Assembly (NCBI RefSeq): GCF_018390695.1
Contig: NZ_JAHBGF010000028.1
Span: forward strand, 62,001-126,000
DNA: 64,000 nt
Origin: Ancylobacter sonchi
GTDB taxonomy: Bacteria; Pseudomonadota; Alphaproteobacteria; Rhizobiales; Xanthobacteraceae
Direction: 5' to 3'
The notes beneath the pieces are model-generated. The model was given only the letters and a program-made list of their open reading frames with translations, was not told the DNA's origin and did no database searches. How positions within the stretch are numbered: the first letter of the stretch is position 1; each line of letters starts with the position of its first letter. Made by a program: the position numbers and the translations under genes. This document shows positions 8,134 to 16,801 of the stretch, in pieces.

Positions 8134-8622
8134 ATGAACGCTGACGCTCCCAATTCCGACGATCTGCTTGCGCTGCGCCTGCGCGCGCTCGGCCACCCGG
8201 CGCGCCTCGCGATCCTGCGCGCGCTCGCCGAACGCGACCGCTGTGTCTGCGGCGAGATCGTGCGCGGCCTGCCGTTGGCCCAGTCCACCGTCTCGCAGCA
8301 TCTCAAAGTGCTGAAGGAAGCCGGGCTGATCGCCGGCACGGTCGAGGGGCCGCGCTCCTGCTACTGCCTCGACCGCGACGCACTGGCCGGGCTGTCCGCC
8401 GAACTGTCCGCCCTGTTCGCCTCGGCCGCCGCGCCGGTCCCGGCGGCGCCCGCGCCGGGCGCTCTCGCTGCGGATCGTGCCGCCGCGCCGCTCCACGCCC
8501 CCGCGGGCTGCAACCCTCCCATGCGGCCGAAGACCGTCTCCATGGCCGTCGGAGACTTGGCATCCGCGGTCGCGCCTCCTATTTCCACAGCGTCCGCCGG
8601 CGAATTGCCGGCCGGCTCCTGA
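8134..8622 (+). CDS. ArsR family transcriptional regulator
   Basis: Winged-helix regulator of 162 residues. The HTH region reads ALGHPARLAILRALAERDRCVCGEIVRGLPLAQSTVSQHLKVLKEAGLIAG, with the recognition helix STVSQHLKVL. The CVC pair at the start of helix 3 (DRCVCGEIV) is where ArsR-type proteins bind As(III), Sb(III) or other soft metals. The Ala/Pro-rich C-terminus after about residue 100 is longer than usual and has one further cysteine (AGCNPP). The gene is 17 bp upstream of the Atm1-type ABC exporter, and a dyad at 8118-8130 suggests autoregulation. The inducer is unknown; a metal or metalloid or a glutathione conjugate is inferred from the CVC pair and the exporter. Confidence 0.85.
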   Translation: MNADAPNSDDLLALRLRALGHPARLAILRALAERDRCVCGEIVRGLPLAQSTVSQHLKVLKEAGLIAGTVEGPRSCYCLDRDALAGLSAELSALFASAAAPVPAAPAPGALAADRAAAPLHAPAGCNPPMRPKTVSMAVGDLASAVAPPISTASAGELPAGS

Positions 8623-8639
8623 TCACCCGGAAGTCTCCC

Positions 8640-10571
8640 ATGTCCGCACCCGAGGCCGGCACCGCCCTGTCGCGCCGCTCCGCCAAGCCCGACCAACCCC
8701 CGCGCGGCAGCCTGCTCGTCGCGCTGAAGGGGCTGATGCCCTATCTGTGGCCGGCCGAGCGGCTCGATCTGCGCGCCCGCGTGCTCTGGGGCCTTTTGCT
8801 GCTGGTCGCCGCCAAGATCACCACTATGGCGACGCCCTTCCTGTTCAAATGGGCGACCGATGCGGTGGCGGCAGGCGAGGGCGCCCATATCGGCACCGAC
8901 GCCATCAGCCTGATCATCGCCGCGCCGGTGATGCTGACGGTCGGCTACGGCCTGTCGCGCATCGCCATGGCCGGGCTGACCCAGTGGCGCGACGGCCTGT
9001 TCGCCAAGGTGGCGATGCATGCGGTGCGCCGCCTGGCGCTCGAGACCTTCCAGCACATGCACGCGCTGTCGCTGCGCTTCCATCTGGAGCGCAAGACCGG
9101 CGGCCTGACCCGGGTGCTGGAGCGCTCGCGCGAGGGCATCGAGACCATCGTGCGCATGCTGGTGCTGCACCTCGCCCCGACCATCCTCGAATTCGCGATG
9201 GTGGTGGTCGTTCTGGCGTGGCAGTTCGACTGGCGCTACGCGGCCGCCGCGGTGGCGATGATCGGCGCCTACACGCTGTTCACCTTCATGATGACCGAAT
9301 GGCGCATGGGCATCCGCCGCTCGATGAACGAGAGCGACACCGATGCCAATGCCAAGGCGGTCGACAGCCTGCTCAACTACGAGACAGTGAAGTATTTCGG
9401 CGCCGAGAAGTGGGAGGCCGAGCGTTACGACCGCTCCATGGCCCGCTACGAGCGCGCCTCCGTCCACACCCACACCTCGCTCGCCTGGCTGAATGCGGGG
9501 CAGGCGGCGATCTTCACCGCCGGCCTCACGGCGGTGATGGTGCTGTGCGTGCTCGACATCCGCGCCGGCCACCAGTCGGTCGGCTCCTTCGTCATGGTCA
9601 ATGCCATGATGATCCAGCTGTACCAGCCGCTGAACTTCCTCGGCATGATCTATCGCGAGATCAAGCAGTCGCTGATCGACATCGAGGCGATGTTCGCCAT
9701 CCTCGCCCGCAACCCGGAGGTCGAGGACGCGCCGGGCGCGAAGCCGCTGGCATTGAAGGGCGCCGCCATCCGCTTCGAGGACGTCCGCTTCTCCTACGAT
9801 CCGGAGCGCGAGATTCTCAAGGGTCTGTCCTTCGAGGTGCCGGCCGGGCAGACGGTGGCCATCGTCGGCCCGTCGGGGGCAGGCAAGTCGACCATTTCGC
9901 GGCTGCTCTACCGATTCTACGACGTCGCTTCCGGCCGCATCACCATTGACGGGCAGGACATACGCAACATCCGGCAGGAGAGCCTGCGCGCCGCCATCGG
10001 CATGGTCCCGCAGGACACGGTGCTGTTCAACGACACGCTCGCCTACAACATCCGCTATGGCCGCCCCGGCGCCTCGGACGCCGAGGTGGAGCGTGCCGCC
10101 GAGCTCGCCCAGATCGACGGCTTCGTGAAGCGTACCCCCAAGGGCTACGCCACCGAGGTCGGTGAGCGCGGGCTCAAGCTGTCCGGCGGCGAGAAGCAGC
10201 GCGTCGCCATCGCCCGCACCATCCTCAAGGATCCGGCGATCCTGCTGCTCGACGAGGCGACCTCGGCGCTCGACAGCCATACCGAGCGCGAGATCCAGGA
10301 CGCGCTGGAGCGCGTCTCGCGCGGGCGTACCACGCTGGTGGTGGCGCACAGGCTCTCCACCGTGGTCGGCGCCGACGAGATCATCGTGCTGGAACATGGG
10401 CGCATCGCCGAGCGCGGCACCCACGCCGAGCTGATGGCGCGGCGCGGGCTCTACCACTCGATGTGGCAGCGCCAGCGCGAGGTCGACGAGGCCAAGGCGA
10501 CGCTGTCGCGCGGCGAGGACGACCTCGAGAACACCAAGGACGCCGACGCTGCCGCCGACGCCGCCGCCTGA
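8640..10571 (+). CDS. Atm1-type ABC exporter (ABCB7/HMT1-like half transporter)
   Basis: Half-size exporter of 643 residues: an N-terminal six-helix transmembrane domain (about residues 30-330) and a C-terminal ATPase. Walker A GPSGAGKST starts at residue 410, the signature LSGGEKQR at 514, and Walker B ILLLDEAT at 534, followed by the H-loop VVAHRLSTV. The segment SLLNYETVKYFGAEKWEAERYDRSM is typical of the Atm1/HMT1 group, which exports glutathione-bound species (glutathione polysulfide, metal-glutathione complexes). With the adjacent ArsR gene, heavy-metal or metalloid resistance is the likely job. A housekeeping role in Fe-S/thiol homeostasis is the alternative. Confidence 0.92.
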   Translation: MSAPEAGTALSRRSAKPDQPPRGSLLVALKGLMPYLWPAERLDLRARVLWGLLLLVAAKITTMATPFLFKWATDAVAAGEGAHIGTDAISLIIAAPVMLTVGYGLSRIAMAGLTQWRDGLFAKVAMHAVRRLALETFQHMHALSLRFHLERKTGGLTRVLERSREGIETIVRMLVLHLAPTILEFAMVVVVLAWQFDWRYAAAAVAMIGAYTLFTFMMTEWRMGIRRSMNESDTDANAKAVDSLLNYETVKYFGAEKWEAERYDRSMARYERASVHTHTSLAWLNAGQAAIFTAGLTAVMVLCVLDIRAGHQSVGSFVMVNAMMIQLYQPLNFLGMIYREIKQSLIDIEAMFAILARNPEVEDAPGAKPLALKGAAIRFEDVRFSYDPEREILKGLSFEVPAGQTVAIVGPSGAGKSTISRLLYRFYDVASGRITIDGQDIRNIRQESLRAAIGMVPQDTVLFNDTLAYNIRYGRPGASDAEVERAAELAQIDGFVKRTPKGYATEVGERGLKLSGGEKQRVAIARTILKDPAILLLDEATSALDSHTEREIQDALERVSRGRTTLVVAHRLSTVVGADEIIVLEHGRIAERGTHAELMARRGLYHSMWQRQREVDEAKATLSRGEDDLENTKDADAAADAAA

Positions 10572-10643
10572 AGCAACGAAAGGTTGCAGACGCGGCATTC
10601 CGCGTCATAATCGCCCGGCGGGAAAAGGGGCGGAGCGCGGGGG

Positions 10644-11759
10644 ATGGCGAAGCTCAAGGTAGCGATCGCGTGCCAGGGGGGCGGCAGCCATGCCGCCTTC
10701 GCCGCCGGGCTGTTGCGCCGGCTGCTGCTCGACGAAATGGAGCACATCGACATTCGCGGCCTCAGCGGCACCTCGGGCGGTGCTATCTGCGCCGCTCTCG
10801 CCTGGGCCGGCCTCATCCAGGGGCGCCCGGAGGAGGGCGCCGAGCGGCTGATGCGGTTCTGGGAGATCGCCAAGGCCGACACCCCGGTCGACTATGCCGC
10901 CAATTTCTGGGGCAAATGGCTCGGCCGGGCCCAATTGCTGCCGGAAACCAGCCCCTACCGCCTGCCGGCGCCGGCCGCCGCGATCATGCGCGACTGGCTG
11001 GAGGAGACGCTGGACATTCCCGGCCTGCCGACCGGCAAGGCGCGCAAGGCGATCCAGCTGCTGGTCGGCGCCACCGACGTGCTGTCGGGCGCGCGCTGCA
11101 TCTTCACCGGCGAGCACCTCGCCTATGACGATCTCATCGCCTCGGCGGCCATTCCGACCCTTTACGAGGCGGTGGAGACCCGAGGCCGCTTCCATTGGGA
11201 CGGGCTGTTCAGCGTCAACCCGCCGATACGCAACCTCGTCTTCCTCGACATCGACGAATTGTGGGTGGTGCAGATCAACCCGACCAACTGCGCCCGGGTG
11301 CCGATGACGATGGGCGAGATCATCGACCGGCGCAACGAATTGTCCGGCAATGTCGCGCTGGCGCAGGAGCTGCACCTCGTCGAGACGGTGAATGATTTCG
11401 TGCGCAGCAATCCGGGCGTCGCCATCCGCAGCCGGCACAACCGGGTGATGCGCGAGATACCCATCCGCCTCGTCGAGGCCGGCCTCGACGAGTTCGACTA
11501 CGTCTCCAAGCTCGACCGTACCCCGCACTTCATCGACGACCTCCTGGAGCGCGGCTGGCACAAGGCGCCGCTGTTCCGTTCGGAGGAATCCGTCTGGCCG
11601 CGCCGGGGGGCGGTGCAGCCGCGCGCCATCACCGTCTCCGGGCCGAGTTCGGCACAGGATCAGGCGAGCCAGCAGCCCGCCGTTGCCGGCTCGGGGGTGG
11701 CGTCCCCCTCCATGGCGCCCTCCGCCGCGTCTCCGGCATCCGACGCGCCCGCCATTTGA
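10644..11759 (+). CDS. Patatin-like phospholipase
   Basis: Protein of 371 residues. The patatin catalytic dyad is visible: oxyanion loop QGGGSHAAF (residues 11-19), nucleophile Ser44 in GTSGG, and catalytic Asp186 in HWDGLFSVNPP (patatins have DGG/A/x here). It is predicted to hydrolyse acyl chains from phospholipids or other lipids in the cytoplasm or at the inner membrane. The last 60 residues are Ser/Pro/Ala-rich and probably disordered. It is followed 67 bp later by psd and then pssA on the same strand, which suggests a link to phosphatidylethanolamine turnover. Confidence 0.88.
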   Translation: MAKLKVAIACQGGGSHAAFAAGLLRRLLLDEMEHIDIRGLSGTSGGAICAALAWAGLIQGRPEEGAERLMRFWEIAKADTPVDYAANFWGKWLGRAQLLPETSPYRLPAPAAAIMRDWLEETLDIPGLPTGKARKAIQLLVGATDVLSGARCIFTGEHLAYDDLIASAAIPTLYEAVETRGRFHWDGLFSVNPPIRNLVFLDIDELWVVQINPTNCARVPMTMGEIIDRRNELSGNVALAQELHLVETVNDFVRSNPGVAIRSRHNRVMREIPIRLVEAGLDEFDYVSKLDRTPHFIDDLLERGWHKAPLFRSEESVWPRRGAVQPRAITVSGPSSAQDQASQQPAVAGSGVASPSMAPSAASPASDAPAI

Positions 11760-11826
11760 CGTGCCTGCCATTTGACGCGCCTGTCCCGCGGCTCTACCTG
11801 TGCCTCAGCTTTGTGCGGGAGACGTC

Positions 11827-12522
11827 ATGTCGGTCATCGATTCCATCCGGGGCGGCCTGGTGCCGATTCACCGGGAGGGTTATCCCTTCATCCTGATCGG
11901 GGTCGCGGTCTCCCTGCTGCTGCTGTGGCTGCTGCCGCCGCTCGGCTGGATCGCGGTGCTGATCACCGTGTGGATCTGTTACTTCTTCCGCGATCCCGAG
12001 CGGGTGACGCCGCTGCGCGAGGGACTGGTGGTCTCGCCGGCGGACGGGCGGGTCTGCCTCGTCGGGCCGGCGGTGCCGCCGCCGGAGCTTGGCCTCGGCG
12101 TGGAACCCATGTCGCGCATCTGCATTTTCATGAACGTGTTCGACGTGCATGTGAACCGGTCGCCGGTGGCCGGGCGCATCGAGCGCATCGCCTATAAGCC
12201 CGGCAAGTTCCTGTCCGCCGATCTCGACAAGGCAAGCGAGGACAATGAGCGCAACGGCCTCGTGCTCGACACCGCGCTGGGACGCATCGGCGTGGTGCAG
12301 ATCGCCGGGCTGGTGGCGCGGCGGATCGTCGGCTTCAAGCAGGAAGGCGACATTCTGGCGCCTGGCCAGCGCTTCGGCCTCATCCGCTTCGGCTCGCGGG
12401 TGGATGTCTACCTGCCGGCCGGCATCGCGCCGCTGGTCGCCGAGGGGCAGCGGGCGGTGGCCGGCGAGACCGTTCTGGCCGACGCGGCCGTTGGCGTCGG
12501 CCTGACCTTTCGGGTGGATTGA
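11827..12522 (+). CDS. psd: Phosphatidylserine decarboxylase proenzyme
   Basis: Converts phosphatidylserine to phosphatidylethanolamine at the inner membrane. The protein has 231 residues, the short form common in alphaproteobacteria. An N-terminal hydrophobic hairpin ([21 protein letters not shown]) precedes SPADGRV and the [19 protein letters not shown] core. The self-cleavage site is the GS of [11 protein letters not shown]: cleavage there gives the alpha chain with a pyruvoyl group from the serine. The ATG at 11827 follows GGGAGA. It directly precedes pssA, giving the usual psd-pssA pair for phosphatidylethanolamine synthesis. Confidence 0.95.
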   Translation: MSVIDSIRGGLVPIHREGYPFILIGVAVSLLLLWLLPPLGWIAVLITVWICYFFRDPERVTPLREGLVVSPADGRVCLVGPAVPPPELGLGVEPMSRICIFMNVFDVHVNRSPVAGRIERIAYKPGKFLSADLDKASEDNERNGLVLDTALGRIGVVQIAGLVARRIVGFKQEGDILAPGQRFGLIRFGSRVDVYLPAGIAPLVAEGQRAVAGETVLADAAVGVGLTFRVD

Positions 12523-12583
12523 ACGACGCAGAGGCGTTGCCGGCCTTCCGGCGCCTGTGAGACGATGTGAGCGAGACCGAGCG

Positions 12584-13465
12584 ATGTCGAACATCTTCGT
12601 GCCCTTCGATCCCGATTCCGGCCCGCCAGAGGCGCCGCGCCGGCGTTTCCAGGCAGTGCCGGCCCGCATCCTCATCCCCAATCTGGTGACGCTGCTGGCG
12701 CTCTGCGCCGGCCTCACCGGCATCCGCATGGCGATCGAGGGCCGCATGGAGCTGGCGCTCGGCGCCATCGTGCTGGCCGCCGTGCTCGACGGCATGGACG
12801 GCCGCCTCGCCCGCATGCTGAAGGGCACCTCGCGCTTCGGCGCCGAGCTGGACAGCCTGTCCGACTTCGTCTGCTTCGGCGTCGCGCCGGGGCTGGTGCT
12901 GTATATGTGGGGGCTGGAGACGCTGGGCTCGATCGGCTGGATCGCCGCGCTCGCCTTCGCCATTTGCGCCGCGCTGCGCCTCGCGCGTTTCAACGTGATG
13001 CTGGAAGACCCCAACCGCCCGGCCTTCGCCGCCGATTTCTTCACCGGCGTGCCGGCGCCGCTCGGGGCGATCTGCGTGCTGCTGCCGGTTTATGTCGAGC
13101 TGATCGGCCTGCCGCGCCTCGTCGCCTCGCCGGCGGTGGCGGCCTTCTATACGCTGGCCATCGCCCTTTTGATGGTGTCGAAGCTGCCGGCCTATTCCGG
13201 CAAGAAGCTCGGCAGCCGCATCCCGCGCGACGCGGTGCTGCCGCTGTTCGTCTGCGTGGTGCTGTTCGTGGCGGTGCTGGTCACCTGGCCGTGGACGGTG
13301 CTGTCGGTGCTGTCGGTCGGCTATCTGGCGGCGCTGCCCTTCTCGGCGCTGCGCTATGCGCGCCTGGCGCGCGAGCACGCGGCGCGGGTCAAGGCTGGCA
13401 CCGCCGAGTTCCCGGCGGCACACGTCGCCGACGCGGCGGAAACCCGGCCGGACCATCTGAACTGA
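12584..13465 (+). CDS. pssA: CDP-diacylglycerol-serine O-phosphatidyltransferase
   Basis: Makes phosphatidylserine from CDP-diacylglycerol and serine, the step before Psd. The 293-residue membrane protein carries the CDP-alcohol phosphatidyltransferase signature DGMDGRLARMLKGTSRFGAELDSLSD (DGx2ARx8Gx3Dx3D), followed by about seven hydrophobic segments. The N-terminal soluble stretch (FDPDSGPPEAPRRRF) is typical of type II PssA in Rhizobiales. It starts 61 bp after psd and is probably cotranscribed. Confidence 0.95.
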   Translation: MSNIFVPFDPDSGPPEAPRRRFQAVPARILIPNLVTLLALCAGLTGIRMAIEGRMELALGAIVLAAVLDGMDGRLARMLKGTSRFGAELDSLSDFVCFGVAPGLVLYMWGLETLGSIGWIAALAFAICAALRLARFNVMLEDPNRPAFAADFFTGVPAPLGAICVLLPVYVELIGLPRLVASPAVAAFYTLAIALLMVSKLPAYSGKKLGSRIPRDAVLPLFVCVVLFVAVLVTWPWTVLSVLSVGYLAALPFSALRYARLAREHAARVKAGTAEFPAAHVADAAETRPDHLN

Positions 13466-13480
13466 TTGTCTGAATGATTT

Positions 13481-13500
13481 GCCCCGGAACGCAACGGGGC
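13481..13500. terminator. Weak hairpin between convergent genes
   Basis: GCCCCG (13481-13486) and CGGGGC (13495-13500) form a 6-bp stem just after pssA and before the end of the convergent small gene. No T-tract is seen on the plus strand; on the minus strand it is followed by AAATCATT. The assignment is weak. Confidence 0.35.
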
Positions 13501-13543
13501 AGGCGAGGCGGATGCAGGCGAGGCGAGGGCAGGCCGGCGGGGT

Positions 13544-13807
13544 TCAGCCGGCGCGGTGATCGGCCATGGCGGCGACGCGGGCGGCCAGCGGGGCGGCGGG
13601 AAACGCCTGGCGCAGGATCCGCAGCGCTTCGGCATCGCTGCGCGGCCGTACCTGGTCGAGATGGCTACGCATCAGCGCGGCGACGGAGGCAGGCTCGGGC
13701 GGACGGCGCGGAAAGGCCATCGCTGCCGCGCGCTCGGCAATCGACGCGCTCGCGACGTCGCCGCCGTCCCGCGCCAGTGCTGGTACCGTTGCCTCGTTCC
13801 CGAGCAT
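13544..13807 (-). CDS. Small hypothetical protein
   Basis: Protein of 87 residues from the ATG at 13807 (a GTG two codons earlier is possible). It is Ala- and Arg-rich and mostly helical: ASIAERAAAMAF, VAALMRSHLDQVRP, EALRILRQAFPAAPLAARVAAMADH. It has no signal peptide, membrane segment or cysteines. I do not recognise the family. It is called a gene because the residue pattern is amphipathic and codon use is normal on this strand, and no better frame covers the interval. Confidence is moderate. Confidence 0.5.
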   Translation of the reverse strand: MLGNEATVPALARDGGDVASASIAERAAAMAFPRRPPEPASVAALMRSHLDQVRPRSDAEALRILRQAFPAAPLAARVAAMADHRAG

Positions 13808-14066
13808 GACCACCGCCTCCGATCGGAATCGCGAATCAATCAGCTTTGCTCATGCACATCATGAGCCAACGCCGCCGCTAACGCACGAACCAAATGCTGG
13901 TTCCCAACTTCGTGAGCATAAGACGTGTCAGCACGAACACGTCGGTAATGCCCGAAGACTGGCGCGACCGAAAGCAAAATTATTTCGAATACTGTCGTAT
14001 TTGTTTCACAAACGCCCGAAAGGCGAAGGTGCGCGGGCCGCAAGGCGCGGCCGTAGGCGGTAGCCG

Positions 14067-14660
14067 TCAGCTACGGCTGAGCGACACCTTGGCGCCGTCG
14101 CCGGTGGCGACGCCGTCATAATGGCCGTCGCCGGCGGGCTGCAGGCGGGCGGTGACCTTGCCGAGGTGATTCTGCAGCACGATCTCGTTGCCCCAGACGT
14201 CCCAGCCCTTGGTCATGAAGATGTCGTTGGGGCAGCCGACATCGGCATTCGCGGCAAAGCCGGACATGCCGCGTTCGGTGGAGAGGTTGAGCTTGCAGCT
14301 CTTGGCGCCGTTGTCCCAGCTGTAGCTCCAGTTGCCGGCCAGCTGGGTGCGGGTCGCGCCCGGCTCGGCATAGGCGACGCCACCGGGGGCGCTGGCGCCG
14401 GGCTGGGTGAGCGGCACGGTGGTCGCCGCGGCGGCACTCTGCTGGCGCGGGGTCACCGCGTCGCCGGCGGTGGCGGCGGTGGCGCCGGTCGGGGCGGGCG
14501 AGGGGACCGGCGCGCTCTCGACGGAGCCGGTGGGCGCGGGGGTGATGGCGTTGGCGTCGACGGCCGCCGTCTTGTGCTCGCCGAAACCGTCCAGCGCGGT
14601 GCTGCATCCGGCGAGGAGCAGAGCGGTGGCGGACACGGCAGCGAGGGCGGTGATCTTCAT
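14067..14660 (-). CDS. AprI/Inh family protease inhibitor lipoprotein (Omp19-like)
   Basis: Lipoprotein of 197 residues: MKITALAAVSATALLLAGCSTALDG with the lipobox LLAGC, then a long Ala/Pro/Thr-rich linker. From about residue 100 there is an Inh-type eight-stranded barrel domain: AGNWSYSWDNGAKSCKLNLSTERGMSGFAANADVGCPNDIF and GWDVWGNEIVLQNHLGKVTARLQP. The two domain cysteines are likely paired. Inh proteins inhibit secreted metalloproteases, and Brucella Omp19, with the same lipobox-linker-Inh layout, inhibits host proteases. The specificity of this one is not evident. Located at the outer membrane by inference. Confidence 0.85.
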   Translation of the reverse strand: MKITALAAVSATALLLAGCSTALDGFGEHKTAAVDANAITPAPTGSVESAPVPSPAPTGATAATAGDAVTPRQQSAAAATTVPLTQPGASAPGGVAYAEPGATRTQLAGNWSYSWDNGAKSCKLNLSTERGMSGFAANADVGCPNDIFMTKGWDVWGNEIVLQNHLGKVTARLQPAGDGHYDGVATGDGAKVSLSRS

Positions 14661-14931
14661 AGACGTCTAACTCCTCGCACGCTCGCGCCGGCCATGTACC
14701 CGAACACGTTACCCTTTTTGGGTGTCATGTTCTCGCATCTGTTTGATTTCTTGTCGCCGAGGATCATGGCACCAGCGTGGCCCCGTTGCGGCAACCCCCT
14801 GTCGCCGGCGCCTCGACGAGGGCATGGACAATGGAGTGTTAACGCAGCGAAACCCTTGGCCGGCAACCGCCCGCCGAGGTGGACGCGGCGCCGGCATCGC
14901 GGTATGTGCGGTGCAGCAAGAGGAGGCGCCC

Positions 14932-15705
14932 ATGTCCGGTTACCAGATGCTCGATCCCTCGACCCTCGTCGTCCTGATCACCGGTGCGACCTCCGGCATC
15001 GGCGCTGCCACCGCCCGGCGCTTCGCGTTGGCCGGCGCCAAGGTGATCGCCACCGGCCGGCGCGCCGACCGCCTCATCGCGCTGCGCGACGAGCTCGGCC
15101 CCAATCTGCTGCCGCTGGAAGTGGACGTGCGCGACAATGAGGCGTTCGTCGCCGCCATCGCCGGCCTGCCGGCGGCCTTCGCCGGCATCAACGTCATCTT
15201 CGCCAATGCCGGCCTCGCCCTCGGCCTCGATCCCGCCCACAAGGCGAGCCTGAAGGACTGGGATGACATGGTCGACACCAACATCAAGGGGCTGCTCTAC
15301 ACCGTTCGCGCCGTGCTGCCGGGCATGGTGGAGCGCGGCGCCGGCCATGTGGTGTTCACCGGCTCGGTGGCCGGCGACTACGCCTATCCCGGCGGCAATG
15401 CCTATGGCGGTACCAAGGCCTTCGTGAAGCAGTTCGCGCTCAACCTGCAGGCCGATCTGCTCGGCACCCCGGTGCGCGTCACCAATATCGAGCCCGGCAT
15501 GGTGGAGACCGAGTTCTCGCTGGTGCGCTTCCACGGCGATGCCGGCAAGTCGGACTCGGTCTATGAGGGCATCGAGGCGCTGACCGGCGAGGACATCGCC
15601 GAGCAGATCTTCTTCTGCTGCACCGTGCCGCGCCACGTGAACATCAACAGCCTGCAGGTCTTCCCGGTCGCCCAGAGCTTCGCCGGCTTCAAGGTCGCGC
15701 GCTGA
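14932..15705 (+). CDS. SDR family oxidoreductase (YdfG-like NADP-dependent 3-hydroxy acid dehydrogenase)
   Basis: Short-chain dehydrogenase of 257 residues. It has the cofactor motif TGATSGIGAATARRF, with an Arg (ATGRRADRL) that favours NADP, NAG in FANAGLALGL, and the catalytic Ser (TGSVAGDY), Tyr and Lys (YGGTKAF). NIEPGMVETEFSLVRFHGD matches the YdfG group, which oxidises L-allo-threonine, serine or 3-hydroxypropionate. The ATG at 14932 follows AGGAGG, so the longer upstream frame is rejected. Confidence 0.88.
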   Translation: MSGYQMLDPSTLVVLITGATSGIGAATARRFALAGAKVIATGRRADRLIALRDELGPNLLPLEVDVRDNEAFVAAIAGLPAAFAGINVIFANAGLALGLDPAHKASLKDWDDMVDTNIKGLLYTVRAVLPGMVERGAGHVVFTGSVAGDYAYPGGNAYGGTKAFVKQFALNLQADLLGTPVRVTNIEPGMVETEFSLVRFHGDAGKSDSVYEGIEALTGEDIAEQIFFCCTVPRHVNINSLQVFPVAQSFAGFKVAR

Positions 15706-15726
15706 AGCGCTCCCTGGCGGTGGCGT

Positions 15727-16596
15727 TCACGCCGCCGCCACCGCGTTCGGCGCGGCCAGCGCGGTGCGCAACGTGTCGGCGAGCCGGCGCGCGGCCGTCG
15801 AGGCGCTCGGCGACAGCAGCAGGCCGATCTCGAGGTCGGGCAGCGGCGGCAGCCCTTCAGAGGCTCCGAGCCGGCGCCATTCCGGCGGCGCGGCGCATTC
15901 CGCCATGGCGGTGATGCACAGCCCGGTTTCCACCGCCGAATAGATCCCGCCCTGCGACGACGAGGTGCAGGCGACCCGCCAGCGCAGCCCGGCATCGTCC
16001 AGCGCGGCGGCGATGTGCGGCCGGGCGCGGCAGCCGGTGGGGAATAGGGCAAGCGGCAGCGGGTCCTGCCGCTCCGGGCGATGGCCGCGCGCGGCGAGCC
16101 AGAGCAGCTTCTCGCGCTTCAAGAGTTCACCGGTCGGCCGGTTGAGGTCGCGGGTGAACAGAGCCACGTCGATCTGCCCGCGCTCCACCTCCGGCTCCAG
16201 CGTCTTCGACAGGTCGCAGCGGATAGAGATCTCCACGCGGGGATAGGCGGCGGCGAAGCGCGAAATGACCGGGGTGAAATAGGCGTCGACATAGTCGTCG
16301 GGCATGCCGAGCCGCACGCTGCCCTCCGGCGTGCCGCCCTTCATGTCGGCGAGCGCCTCGCTCTCGAACGCCAGCATACGGCGCGCATGCGCCACCAGCC
16401 GCTCGCCGGTCTCGGTCAGCGAAATGCCACGGCGCGAGCGCTCCAGCAGCCGTACGCCAAGATTTTCCTCAAGCTGCGCGATGCGTGCCGACACCGCCGA
16501 CTGCGTGCGGCCGACGCGCTCGGCCGCAGCGGTGAAGCCGCCATTGTCGACGACGGCGATGAGCATGCCGAGCGATTCGGTGTCGAGGTGTCGCAT
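15727..16596 (-). CDS. LysR family transcriptional regulator
   Basis: Protein of 289 residues. The N-terminal HTH reads TESLGMLIAVVDNGGFTAAAERVGRTQSAVSARIAQLEENLGVRLLERSRRGISLTETG, the standard LysR DNA-binding domain. The effector domain follows (GSVRLGMPDDYVDAYFTPVISRFAAAYPRVEI). It is transcribed divergently from the EamA transporter gene, with a 20-bp dyad in between. It probably controls the transporter; the ligand is unknown. Confidence 0.9.
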   Translation of the reverse strand: MRHLDTESLGMLIAVVDNGGFTAAAERVGRTQSAVSARIAQLEENLGVRLLERSRRGISLTETGERLVAHARRMLAFESEALADMKGGTPEGSVRLGMPDDYVDAYFTPVISRFAAAYPRVEISIRCDLSKTLEPEVERGQIDVALFTRDLNRPTGELLKREKLLWLAARGHRPERQDPLPLALFPTGCRARPHIAAALDDAGLRWRVACTSSSQGGIYSAVETGLCITAMAECAAPPEWRRLGASEGLPPLPDLEIGLLLSPSASTAARRLADTLRTALAAPNAVAAA

Positions 16597-16680
16597 GGTA
16601 AGGTCCGGTGGTGAGGTCCGGCGTTCCGATCCGCCGATAGTATCAAATTTGCTCATCCATTCACAAATTAAATTCGTTTT

Positions 16681-16700
16681 CACGATCTTGGGGCATCGTG
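16681..16700. promoter_or_regulatory. Candidate LysR operator
   Basis: Inverted repeat CACGAT-N8-ATCGTG in the divergent LysR/EamA intergenic region. It starts 85 bp upstream of the LysR gene start and ends 101 bp upstream of the EamA gene start. The region around it is AT-richer than the flanking genes. Confidence 0.5.
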
Positions 16701-16801
16701 ATAGTGCAAAATCAGATCGTTGGATGCCCATATGCCGAGCAAACTGCTCGCTGGGGCGGCACAGACGGTCGATGTTCACCTGCAATCTCCGAGTTCGGAC
16801 C

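Noticed and set aside
8361-10598. Open frame of 745 codons antisense to the Atm1 exporter gene
   Set aside because: High-GC shadow frame: His/Gln/Gly/Arg-rich, no domain pattern, and fully opposite a well-conserved ABC transporter.
13840-14121. Short open frames on both strands between the small helical protein gene and the Inh lipoprotein gene
   Set aside because: Neither has a ribosome site, a recognisable pattern or codon use like neighbours. The stretch is best left as intergenic.
16304-16801. Upstream extension of the EamA transporter
   Set aside because: The open frame runs across the divergent LysR gene. The ATG at 16802 gives a normal EamA N-terminus.
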